A DNA stretch of 64,000 nucleotides from Parapristionchus giblindavisi (Eukaryota > Nematoda > Chromadorea > Rhabditida > Diplogasteridae). Position numbers and translations under genes: made by a program. Positions within the stretch are counted from its first letter, which is position 1. Each line of letters begins with the position of its first letter. Under the pieces are notes generated by a model, which did not search any database, was not told where the DNA came from, and saw nothing but the letters and a program-made list of their open reading frames with translations. Below are positions 30,986-41,009 of this stretch, in pieces. The DNA is taken from assembly GCA_943737045.1 (NCBI GenBank), contig CALSFV010000210.1, positions 1,737,001 to 1,801,000 on the forward strand, given 5' to 3'.

Positions 30986-31028
30986 TCTTTGATCTTTGAT
31001 CTTTAGTACTTGATCTTTGATCTTTCTT
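30983..31028 (+). repeat. Heptamer tract overlapping the stop codon of gene B
   Basis: TGATCTTTGATCTTTGATC starts at the TGA stop itself, then resumes as TTGATCTTTGATCTTTC. It is the start of the 3' untranslated region. Confidence 0.7.
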
Positions 31029-31144
31029 TAAAACCGCTATAAACCCTAATAATCTCTGTGGCAAGACTGGTTCATGAATGCTCTCCGTGTGTTAGAGCTG
31101 TGATTTCTGTATGCATCAAATCATTGTGCTGTAATGACTCGTTG

Positions 31145-31150
31145 AATAAA
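31145..31150 (+). promoter_or_regulatory. Probable poly(A) signal of gene B
   Basis: AATAAA 160 bases after the stop codon of gene B. Confidence 0.5.
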
Positions 31151-31408
31151 TATCATTATTATAAATATGAATACATACGATTTTTTTACGATTTAAAACA
31201 CATTTATCAAGAGTAGGACTCTGATGTGCACGGGGAAAAGCTCTTCTTACTTCCGACAGTCCTAGAACACCGACGTTGATCTTCATATGCGCGTCATTGA
31301 TTTCACAAATCCGAGAAGATCGGCAGGCAGTTTGGAGATGACCATAATACATAATATAATACATAATTCGATTCAATTAATATAATATTTAGACTTTTCG
31401 ATCATGAT

Positions 31409-31843
31409 TGTTCTTTGGGAACTTCTTTGATTTCTGGCCCAGCCCCCTCGTTCACCCCCCCCCCCCCACTCTCCATTTCGATCTTTTCGATCGAATGGGG
31501 GGGGGGTCGTCCTCCTCACTGGGAGGACGATGTCCACGGGGGCGAAATGCTCCCCGAGCTCTCCTCAAGATGGGAGAGCTCTGGACTGAACCGGAGAGAA
31601 GGAATCGAATGCTTTTATATGGGAATGCGGTGATATGGAAATGAAATTGGATTAGAATGAGAGGGTATGGGAAAAGAGGAGAAACAACTCTCATTTCATT
31701 ATTCTATCAATCATGATGCGGTTGATTTTACCACAATCGAGGTTACTACGTGAAATGAGTAATGAGTGATGAGGAACGAGAAATGACTAGAATTTATCTG
31801 TAATATGACCTGGGCCAGAAATCAAAGAAGTGCCGTTCTTTGA
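31409..31843. mobile_element. 435-base TIR element with opposed C and G runs
   Basis: About 34-base terminal inverted repeats contain ACTTCTTTGATTTCTGGCCC and its complement. Inside, 13 C (31455-31467) and 10 G (31497-31506) flank a CGATCTTTTCGATCG centre and could pair. Confidence 0.7.
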
Positions 31844-31941
31844 TCTATAATTACTAGCCCTGTATTTTCAATCAAATCACATTTTTTAAATTGTCAATCG
31901 AACTTTGTCTATAAGAAAGTGGGTATTGGAACCGATTAATT

Positions 31942-32053
31942 GTAATGGGTGCGTTCTCAATTTCATCCAACTTGCACCGGTAATGTTTCTCTATCAATCA
32001 AGAGAAATTATCGGTGCAAGTTGAGTGATATCGAGAACGCGCTCAACCATTAC
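31942..32053. repeat. 112-base hairpin
   Basis: The left arm GTAATGGGTGCGTTCTC with CAACTTGCACCGGTAAT pairs with the right arm GTGCAAGTTGAGTGATATCG and GAACGCGCTCAACCATTAC. A fourth small hairpin type, seen once. Confidence 0.65.
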
Positions 32054-33058
32054 GATCTCTCAATCTATTATATCTCATGTTTCGAATTATCGGTTCTTAG
32101 GTTTTAAGAAGAAGAATACACAGAGAAGGAAGTTTACGAGAAAATCAGAGCAGATTTTAGACGAAGAATTGACAAATGAATAGTTCAAATTATGCAAATG
32201 GCTATCATCCAGTCGGTTATTATTCACCGGTTCTCATCCTACCTGGTGCCGAATCATACTATTGCTGAATTACTACCTTAATTGATTTTCCACAAAATCA
32301 ATAATAAAGTTGATAATTAAAAAGTACACATATAAGTTAATTTAAAAAATTAATTAAAAAGTACACATATAAATTATGCATACACTTATGCATTAACACT
32401 ACAAAATGTTAAAAATTAAATGAGTAAAAATATATATTTCAAAACCAGATTAAAATAAAAAATTCTACGATTTGATCAGCCTAATCGACAATTTACGATA
32501 AACTGTAGTTTTCGAATCGTTTGCTGCTGATCGTTATTTCTCAATCATTAGAATTAGCAGGAATCGCACGTGATTGATAGTCTCTGTACCCTTTCCCATC
32601 TCAAGTCTCCCCCTCTCTCTTTTTGTATATCTCTCCTTTTCCTCTCTCTCTCACACCCTTGTACTGCTCCTTTTCATATGCAATGCCACATGTGCTGTAG
32701 TACATGGTCCATCTCTTGAGGGCGTAGGCAAGCAGTTTTGACGTTGGCATGAAACTAGTTAATGATTTATCGATATGCACAAAGAAGTACAAGCAGTTGA
32801 GTACTATCGTATTGCATAACAATAATTAGACAACTACGCCGGAAGCCAAAAACAAGATATTGTTCGTATAAAATGTACTTGTGTAGTTGCCTTGCTACTG
32901 GCTGGTAAAACGCAGACAATTTTATCGATCGTTTTTTTGTTTTTTTTTTGTTTGGAACTACCATCCATTTTCGCATCACTGTGTCAATTAATATAAATAT
33001 TTTGCTGATTATCTGATTATTTTTAGCGATGCTTCAATTTTTAGATTCTTATTTTTAG

Positions 33059-33137
33059 AAGATCGATCTATGAAGTGGCCTATCAAGCTGACGGAACGAC
33101 AGACGGCGAACCGACTACTGTGGCGTACGAAGACTAG
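33059..33137 (+). CDS. Orphan terminal exon
   Basis: A TTTTTAG acceptor is followed by an open stretch in phase 2 that ends in TAG at 33135-33137 and encodes a short acidic tail ending TTVAYED. AATAAA follows at 33204-33209. Its upstream exons are not identified. The entry phase would also fit the exit phase of exon 16 of gene B, so it could be an alternative 3' exon of the transporter. It could equally be the end of an unrelated small gene. Confidence 0.35.
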
Positions 33138-33364
33138 TTTTCCTGACCCGTTTAACGTGATAAGAAGAACCCAAAAACAATCCCTTTCTTTCCTATACAG
33201 AAAAATAAATGATTTGATTTGATTTCATTCTATGCAACATTATGCATATCTAGCGGTGTAATCCCACAATATCAATGTCAATGCAAATAACAATTGTTAG
33301 TACATATTTATTATTCTAGTCAATGAATCGAGTATTGTGGGGGCTGGGATTGGGGGTCGAGGGT

Positions 33365-34096
33365 TCATCTTCTCATCGACTTTCTGCTTGCGACCGCCTG
33401 CAATTAGCAATCTTAAGTTTGTTAGAGTATTATAAGTATAAAGTTAAGGATTGAGGTAGTTAAGGTAGTTTAGGCTTAGTTAAGTTAAGTTAAGTTAAAT
33501 CACTTACAGCGCGCGTGGGGGCCTTCTTGAGAGATGCAGTGGTCTTCGCCGTGGCTGCAGTCCTTGGAGCCTTGGCCGATCTAGTTGCCGATGCCTTGGG
33601 AGTTTTGGCAGACCTCTTAGCTGTCGTCCTGGTAGTCTTGACGGATCTAGTTGTTGCTGTCCTGAGAGCCTTAGCTGGTTTGTTGGACCGCTTACTCTTG
33701 AGGGCCGTAGGGACGACGGTAGTTTTTTGTGCTACCCTACAAAATATGGTTTACGATTTTCATCATTAAGTTTAAGGTTAATATTAAGCGTGAAGTAAAG
33801 GATACCTTCTGACAGGAGTCGATTTTCTGGATCTGGCCGGACTTGCAGCCGGAGCGGCCTTTTGGGCAACCGCCGCCTTGCTATGAGAGCGTAGAACTGC
33901 AATGATAAGATATAAAACATAATTATTTGAAGGTGAAGATCGAACGGTTAAAGTTAGGAGCTTAGCATCAGCGTTAAGGTTAAGGTCTTAGGGTTAAGGT
34001 CCTAAGGCTAAGATCTTAAGATCATTATGTTAAGGTCTTAAGATCTTAAGGTGTGGACCAACCTCGTCCCTCGGCAGGAATTGACGACTGATTCAT
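33365..34096 (-). CDS. Lysine/alanine/threonine-rich basic protein, histone H1-tail-like
   Basis: Four minus-strand exons join in phase: 34063-34096 (ATG at 34096), 33806-33896, 33508-33736 and 33365-33397 (TGA at 33367-33365), giving 128 residues. The protein is strongly basic. It begins MNQSSIPAEGRVLRSHSK, has an S/TPVRR site, and then repeats such as TRSVKTTRTTAKRSAKTPK and TRSAKAPRTAATAKTTA. There is no globular winged-helix domain, so it is not a complete linker histone. The composition resembles H1 C-terminal tails or protamine-like chromatin proteins, and SPxR/TPxK sites would suit cyclin-dependent kinases. A nuclear, DNA-binding role is inferred from composition only. Introns 1 and 3 hold TTAAG-rich repeats. 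A minus-strand AATAAA occurs near 33311-33306. The gene converges with the orphan exon ending at 33137. Confidence 0.7.
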
Positions 34097-36010
34097 AACG
34101 AGTTGACGAGGAATGAAAATGATTGCGGCACAACGAATTTGGAGGCTTTTATATGCGATTTCTAAAATGAAAATACCAATTTACATGCCATGTAAGCACG
34201 TTTAATCTTACTACGAGACAGACAAATGAGAATGATTTGATTAAGAATAAATGATATTATTGTATGAAAATTGAGTTGGGTTATGCTGATCTGAGTATAA
34301 TGTATTAAAGTGCAGGGAATGAGTTTGTTTCGAAACCAAATTTTTTATAATAATGACTGAATAATAGCGTCATTTAAACGTTTCAAGCTAGTGGATACTT
34401 TTAATCTAATCAACCTATGGATAATACATGTGTGTGCTGGCCAATATTCTATCATATTTTAGTTTTCAACCAAAACTTTCTTCGCAGTCAACCGTTTTTC
34501 TTCATTTTTTAGTATTTTTGTATAGATGGTATTGTATGAGTGTTATAGCAATCAAATGTGCCTCGATATTGAATCACTAACAAGGGAAGAGTGGTCAATT
34601 TACGAAAAATTACAAATTTCAGCGAATTCAGCACCTGGGCATATCGGCCAGTGGGATAACCGGAGCAGCTCGGATTCAGTACTCCGTGGGGAATCGCTCT
34701 GCGGCAATGACTGTATGCTCACAGCGATCTGATTGAGCAATTACGGACATGTCGCCCATCGTGTAACTCATGAACGACCACGTTTCTGAAGATGATTCTT
34801 TGGCCATAGCTAGATATTCAATAGATCTAGTGAATTTTAGCACCAATTTTCGAAATTTAACAGAGATATGCGAAAAGGAAATTTCTCGCTAATAAGCCGA
34901 TCAGATCGCTGTGATGCTGGTGATAATGCTGTGTGTGATTTTGTGATTGTGCTTCAAGCGACAAATAAACTTCTTGTGGATACTTTCTAGTTGAAATTAC
35001 AACTAAACGTGCACTACGAGCTGACACTTCACCTTACAGAAGCGGACCCATGAGTGGGCATGACTGACTCCCACCACGATAATCATGTTGGCTATTGTTT
35101 ATATTATATGGTAATTGGCGTAAGGGAAAATGAGAAAATGAGAGAGTCAAGTATGCAAATCGGATGGGCACTCTCTACATGCCTTGAAAGTTGCACTTTC
35201 AATGCGCATATTGAGCTTTAACCATATCGGGAATCAATTCTCAGTTCTATGCAAATATCCGATTTTTGATCCCTCTAAATCTCTCCATTCTATACGAACA
35301 GTCGTATTACGAAAAAAACTCGTGGGTCTCCATCTTTAAAGTAAACATATAGTCCTGAAGGGGACACAACACCTAGCGTGAAGAGAGGGGGTCAGAATTA
35401 CCGGAAGCACGACTTAACGGGCCCATTATAGGCCGGCTCCGCTGCCTGGTCCGCGCTTCTGGAGCAGTGCCATACTTGCTTCAATACTGAACAGTTGCTC
35501 CTGAATGTAAATTAAATCGAAAAGCTTATTAAAGTTCAAAGAGTCATCGTCTTTCTGAGAGTAGTGTCCGAAGTAAAGAAGTCAAATATCAAATCTCAAT
35601 AGAAATTTTCCCGCTATTACACATCCCTCATCATCCCTTGCATGGGACCTACTCGTTCACCAAGTCATTTAACCACAGTGGTGTTGTGCTTGATAACAGT
35701 AATTGTATTATTATACATTTGTAACAATTTTCTTCAGCGACTCTTCAGAAATCAGCCAATAATGATTCATTCCTTTAGGTAGATCATGATCTTATCCGCA
35801 ATTTATCAAGCACATGTGAATTGTGGGAACTTTTTGATCGACACCAAGAAGAGTGTGACATGTTCAGCAGACCGTCAGAGTGGATAATTTGACGAGATAG
35901 TGCGTTATGTGAGAGAGTCAGGTTCGGTATACGGTAGGACGAGAGAGTGTTGCGGATCGAGAGAGTGCGCTCAGCCTTTCGACTCTTTCGTGCTGACTAC
36001 GTCACGTTCA
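34097..36010. other. Intergenic region with a TTAA-type repeat and the promoter of the secreted-peptide gene
   Basis: No coding exon recognised. It contains an inverted pair CAGCGATCTGATT/ATCAGATCGCTG (about 34722-34914) and an element at 35038-35335 that matches parts of the 8 kb palindrome arms. The last 200 bases lead to a TATATAG motif. Confidence 0.45.
35038..35335. mobile_element. TTAA-flanked element, copy without the nested family 4 insertion
   Basis: Starts AGCGGACCC and ends GGGTCTCCATCT with TTAA after it. The interior (GACTGACTCCC, CACGATAATCATG, GGCTATTGTTTATATTATAT) matches 49651-50300 and 54550-55191, but lacks the 356-base family 4 element present there. Confidence 0.65.
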
Positions 36011-36012
36011 TG

Positions 36013-36019
36013 TATATAG
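36013..36019 (+). promoter_or_regulatory. Possible TATA box of the secreted-peptide gene
   Basis: TATATAG lies about 100 bases upstream of a non-coding exon that ends at 36121 with the donor GTAAGT. The coding exon follows after a 148-base intron. Confidence 0.4.
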
Positions 36020-36270
36020 CTGGTGCGTCGAGCAATGTGAGGTCAGCATTTCTCTCAGTGTGTATCACATCTAGCCAAGACATTTACCGTAATCTACAGT
36101 AAACTAAAGCAACTTAAAAACGTAAGTTATTGATTGATTATCGATTAATAATTTTAATAATTTCGATATTACACATATTTTCTTTCACTCGAACACTTTG
36201 TACTTGTTGAAACACCCTTGTGGTGTGTGCGATAAATTAATTAATTAATCATCATAAAAATCATTGCAGT

Positions 36271-36904
36271 ATGCATCTCTCCTCCGTAGTCCTTCTGTGC
36301 GTCATTGCCGTAACTGTTGAATGCATGAGCAAGTTGGATCTTGAGCGTCGCGCCCTCTCCAGAGCATACCGGCTACCAACAGCTTCGTTCGGAACCGACC
36401 ATGGGTCCGGAACCGGATCCGCACCCGAAGTTGTGTCGTACGGTCGCAACAGCTTCTACATCCCGATGACGGCAGCAGTTGCTGCACCCAATGCTGCCTA
36501 TCGTGAACATCTACAGTGGGAGCACGATGAGATCGACTCGAGAGCGGTCTCGGAGAACGTCGACCTCGAGAAGGTTGATGATGCCGGATTTGAAAGACTT
36601 AGAAGAGCCCTGCATGCCATGAAGCCTAGAGTGAGTTACCTCAATACTTACCTCTATACAGACATGTTTAGTAGTCTAAAGGCACACCCCAAGCTAATTT
36701 TACTATCCGCGTTGGCAATCTCGCAGACAAAGAAAACGAGAGAGTGCGGCCAGAGCGGAGAGTTTCAAATTAGCTCGAGATGTCACTTAAAGACTTACTT
36801 GTTACTTATGAATTACTTAGGCCATTACATAATTCTATTTCGCATTGCAGGTTGGCGTGCGATTGTGGAAGCGTGAGGCCATTGCCTGGGGAATTGATCA
36901 ATGA
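36271..36904 (+). CDS. Small secreted protein, neuropeptide-precursor-like
   Basis: Two coding exons (36271-36630 and 36851-36904) joined in phase 0 encode 137 residues. A 5' non-coding exon ends at 36121, and the acceptor at 36269 lies one base before the exon carrying the ATG. Residues 1-18 (MHLSSVVLLCVIAVTVEC) form a signal peptide. The rest is hydrophilic, with basic cleavage-type sites: ERR near 26, an LRR near 110 and a KR near 127. Cleavage at the last two would release ALHAMKPRVGVRLW, followed by a nine-residue tail. There is no glycine before KR, so the peptide would not be amidated. The open frame continues past 36630, but there it runs into a family 1 hairpin (36679-36789), so the GTGAGT donor is the correct end. 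AATAAA lies at 36912-36917. The class is inferred; I do not recognise the peptide family. Confidence 0.7.
36679..36789. mobile_element. Hairpin MITE, family 1 (copy 1m)
   Basis: GGCACACCCCAAGCTAATTT to CAAATTAGCTCGAGATGTCA, ending TTAA. It makes up half of the only coding-region intron of the secreted-peptide gene. Confidence 0.75.
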
Positions 36905-37458
36905 ATCGATCAATAAATGAAGAGAAGAATATCGATTAGATGATCTCAAAATGTATATCAACTGGGTATCAACTTAACGGAAGCTTTAAACTTGGATGTA
37001 CATATCTGGAATTAATAATAAATTTATTATCTAATATCTATTGTACCAGTAAAAGTGTTGCGCAGAGATGATCCAGAACATTACAATACAATGACCTCTA
37101 TCAAGCTCATAACCATTTGGGTAGTGAATAGTGTACATGAAAGACTGATTAGTTTGGCCGTACAGGAGTCCCAAATAACGGGCAATTGTATTACTTTATT
37201 CTTTTTGAATAATTCTTTGTTCACCTTCTTCTGATCAGCTACTGAATACGCTCTAAAGAATGAATTCTGCTACCGTGATCCTTTTGAATAGTGAATTATG
37301 AAACATAAATAGATATGATTAACCTACGAAGTCCGCGCTCAATACTTCTTGCCCGATGCCAATATATTGATAATTTGTGAAGAAATGTATATAGTGCATA
37401 TCGCGCGCATCATTTATTTCCACTGCGTCTGATTATTTATCGATTCTCAAAATCTTAA

Positions 37459-37815
37459 CGCGGGACCTCGGGAATATTTTCGCGAACACACTGTGAAGTC
37501 TGAAAGTCAGCAAAAGTTATTCTACATACCGTGCACAAAGTATGACATGCTAATTAATTTTATTGCTTATTCTGCAAATCCAGAACGATTCATGAATGAG
37601 AATCATGCTTGTTATCGCAGTCAAATACGTGTATTTTGAAAATAAGATAGTTCGGAAATAAGATTCGAACCCGCGACCATCCGGAAATCTTGTCTGAAGT
37701 TTTACCTCTGCACTAAGGGAATGATGAGCGGTAACTCCATCTTCTTGCATATCACTTGACAGTTGCATAAACAAGATGTAAGAGATTTATATGAGCATTC
37801 GCGGATCTCAACCTT
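37459..37815 (-). mobile_element. TTAA-flanked element carrying a tRNA-like segment
   Basis: Starts after TTAA at 37455-37458 with CGCGGGACCTCGGGAATATT and ends with a matching inverted end near 37815. On the minus strand, 37730-37655 has the polymerase III A box-like TTAGTGCAGAGGTAAAA and B box-like GGGTTCGAATC, followed by CCGAACTATCTTATTTTC. The same order occurs in the element at 55384-55732. It looks like a tRNA-derived SINE captured in a MITE. Confidence 0.55.
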
Positions 37816-38081
37816 TATGCATCGTTATCTTAGGAGCCTACGTCGTAACCTCCTCCGCCGCGTCTCCGTCGTTACGGCGGAGAGAACGGCGTAGTCACGT
37901 AAGGCAAATGTAACGATGCATTAACCGAGTGTCAGAGATATCACATTCTTTTTATGATTACCCTTCCTGAAACTAAAATTCCATTAATGCTAGATAGGAA
38001 GTAATTAAAACTCAAATCACACTAGTCGATATTTATTATTTACAGAATATTTGTTACTTTCTCTTGCTCAAGAATCGATAA

Positions 38082-38112
<31 letters not shown>

Positions 38113-38617
38113 TATTAGTCAAAATGGATGGGTGTACTGTACCTTGGAATTTCCCCCTGCCTTATTTTACCGCTTCTTGCGCATTTCAGTTTAAATCTTC
38201 GTTTGTACAGTGTTTCTCGGGAAATTTTTTTCTTCAAAATTTATAATGTTTAATGTGAAGAATTCCGAGATCAAAACAATTGATCTTATGTCGTCTATCG
38301 CCAATAAATCAGTGAATTCGAAGATATATTAAGATACATTTCTCAGTTCAAAGTGGTGAATTGGTTCACTTTTTGATTGAGTGACGTAGTGAGACTAGAT
38401 AACTTTCCGATCTCTTCCTCCTATTTCACTTGCGAGTGATAAGAGCAGAACCATTTGGACCCACCACTAACAATAGATACAGTGCAACTAAATGATGAGG
38501 TGTTAAGATAGAAAACTGTAAATATGACAACGAAGAAGACATCTACAATAAACACAATGAAAAGTGCCACAACAATACACATTTTGAACTATAGAACAGC
38601 AACATATCTAGCTAATG

Positions 38618-38733
38618 GGTACACCACGAGCTAATTTTGCTCTCCGCTCTCGCAACGCTCTTTCGTAGGTAGGGAAAGTGAGAGAGCATTGACAGAGCGT
38701 AGAGTTTCAAGTTAGCTCGAATGCTCCTTTAAA
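38618..38733. mobile_element. Hairpin MITE, family 1 (copy 1n)
   Basis: GGTACACCACGAGCTAATTT to AAGTTAGCTCGAATGCTCC with the GTAGGTAGGGAAAGTGAG loop. Confidence 0.65.
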
Positions 38734-39139
38734 TGCTATTATGTTATAACTGATTAACGGTATGAAATCATGTTTTGATGAATTCCATACTTGATCGTAT
38801 CGATTTTTATAAAGTTGTAATTTCTATTTATTAGTCCCTTCAATCACATTTTTATTTGAAATCAAAACAGAGAGAAATGAATGAAGAACGGCCGATATCC
38901 AAGCTAATCGTAAATTTAAACTTTTAATCTAATCAACCTGTAATTTTCATGATGGTAAACAGCAAGTTCTTTTATTATTGATAAATAATTCATAAAATGA
39001 CACATTCATGACGGGGTTCAGTTCTAAACCAATATATTTTGCAGAGAAAGACTACACTGTGAAAAAAAACCCTAGTTGGCATGCTGCGCTGTAAGCAACC
39101 CCTTAAATACAAGGGTACGATTTGTCAAAAAAGATGAGG

Positions 39140-39255
39140 GGTCCGTCCAATCTGTCACTTTCGATCGAAAGTTCAGAAGAAAGTTCGCATCTTTCTAGCG
39201 AGAGTTCAGAAGAAAGATGCGAACTTTCCTCGCAACTTTCGTCGCAAGTCCTCTT
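39140..39255. repeat. CTTTCG-rich palindromic patch
   Basis: Alternating CGAAAGTTC and GAACTTTC blocks around GATCGAAAGTTC. The flank GTCCGTCCAATCTGTCA also occurs inverted at 44986-45002, at the end of the LINE fragment. Probably a piece of the same retroelement's 3' end. Confidence 0.55.
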
Positions 39256-40126
39256 ACCCCTCCCTGGGTAAATGGGCTTATATACTTGTAATAAAGAGTT
39301 CGGCATACCCCAGACGGGTTTGGTGTGTGACTAAACTAACGGGTGGTGGGCGGAGCTCCGCCGGTTCTAACAACTATCAAGTTAACTCATTATTTAAGCC
39401 ATCATAATCTACCGTAATCTACCTACCGTAACCTACAGTAACCCAGTTCATTGGGTCAAATTGATTGCGACGGGTCAGATGATTGACTAATTGTAAATTA
39501 TCCTTACCGAGACCTTTTTGTTGATGATTCTACGTTATTCTTTGTGTTTTTTCGGGTTTTATAGATATTTCATGTCAACACAAAACATTCCTTTAAAATT
39601 ACTGTATGAACAAAGTAATAAATCGAACCAAAAAGTATGAAAACGAGACAATGACAAGCACTACAAGTACAAATATAATAGATGAGAGGGAGAAACATGT
39701 TATGTAGAAAGCAATAATTGGGTGAAAGAACAAATGAATAACGAGGAGTGAGTGAGATTACGGTGGGTAGTCGATCAATATACAATTATTGATCGATTGA
39801 CGAATGGGAAAATGGGCGTCTTGTCGCAGCATATGAAGCGTGACGTCATCCTAGCGTGAATTGATCAATAGGTATAAAACCGAATGCATAAAAATCAATC
39901 AATAAATAGATAGACTATGACAAAAAACAATCGTCTGGTATGTACAGAAGAATCGTCACATGGCTGGGGCTCATACAAAGAAATAATCTATCGAGCTACG
40001 AATCAATCAATCAATAAAAGGGGCTAACGTAAACCATAATCAGGGTGGGATCGTTGTGACAATCAATCTATTGTGGGACTACACCAAAATCAGGGGGGGG
40101 GGGACGTTGTGAGAGTGAGAGTGTCT

Positions 40127-40483
40127 CTACATGATGACTTCCCTCTGTGGTACGCTGGCCGAGATGGCCTTGTTGAAGTAGAGCTCATCTTTGACGACGA
40201 CGTCATCGCCCAGCACCGACGAGCCATCCATGCGCACCCAGGAACCTGAAAAAGACAACTCAGTTTGAGATTGCGGGAGCTCCTTAGTTACTATCATTGA
40301 GCCGCCGTGCACGACAGAATATGTAGTCACAAGTCAATAAATCAATAAAGACATCAATCTATCAATCAATAATTAAATAAGTAAATCAATCAATATTGGC
40401 ACTTACAACATCCGGTCCAATCACTCAACCCTCGCCGATGACTGTGGTCGGGTCGACGAGCACGTTGCCCTTGATGTGTTCGC
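40127..40483 (-). pseudogene. GMPPB: Mannose-1-phosphate guanyltransferase beta (GMPPB) fragment
   Basis: Two minus-strand exon remnants. 40407-40483 reads EHIKGNVLVDPTTVIGEG, a TGA stop at 40427-40425, then VIGPDV. 40127-40245 reads [20 protein letters not shown] and ends in [10 protein letters not shown] and TAG. These match the C-terminal left-handed beta-helix of GDP-mannose pyrophosphorylase, which makes GDP-mannose for glycosylation. The catalytic N-terminal domain is absent, the helix repeats between the two pieces are missing, the exon phases do not join, and there is an in-frame stop. The remnant keeps an intron-like gap, so it derives from genomic DNA and not from a processed transcript. 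Confidence 0.75.
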
Positions 40484-41009
40484 CTCAAACATTTATTATT
40501 ATTATTATTATTATTATTATCATAGTAAATGTTATGTCCTTAGGCACAACTCGTGTAGCAGAATAGAGACTTTATCGGAGAGAGAATTAACAGTGCAACG
40601 TGAGATAAACTAATAGAAGTGAGCTGGGAAGCGAAACCGCAGCTTTATATAGGGGGCGCGTGACCGCGTAGGCAATCAAGGGGTTCAACGGGTCAACGGT
40701 TGTACGCTAGGCCAGACTACAATAACTAGGTGGCGTACATATCAGTAAAGGAGCGAGTGACGTCATCAAAGTGGATTATCGATTGGCTATTGAGCCACTC
40801 TGACTAATCGATATCGACGGACATACTTCAAAAGACTTATCTAACAGATATATATCCCATCCCCCGGGTGATTTTTGAGAAAATGGGGTGGGTCGGATGC
40901 TAAAATCGGATGGGTCTTGACGCTAGCGACAATACCGCCCACGTATGATTACAGTACAGCCAATACTACGGCAATAAATCAATTAATCGATATTACAATC
41001 GATACTTAC
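40484..41009. other. Insert between the GMPPB and topoisomerase II remnants
   Basis: ATT trinucleotide repeat (40493-40519), then about 400 bases of non-coding sequence with TTTATATAGGGG near 40641 that could be LTR-derived. No coding exon. Evidence for a solo LTR is weak. Confidence 0.25.

Larger units (their letters stand above)
36905..40126. other. Repeat-rich intergenic region
   Basis: No coding exon recognised in 3.2 kb. It holds a TTAA-flanked element with a tRNA-like core (37459-37815), a short GGCGGAG palindrome (37835-37905), an ATT trinucleotide repeat (about 38083-38116), a family 1 hairpin (38618-38733) and a CTTTCG-rich palindromic patch (39155-39250). Confidence 0.5.

Noticed and set aside
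36631..36876. Continuation of the secreted-peptide frame to 201 codons
   Set aside because: It runs through a GTGAGT donor into a family 1 MITE. The spliced model with an in-phase second exon is better.
40520..40960. Solo LTR between the GMPPB and topoisomerase II remnants
   Set aside because: A TATATAG motif and a TG start are visible, but no target duplication or second copy was seen.
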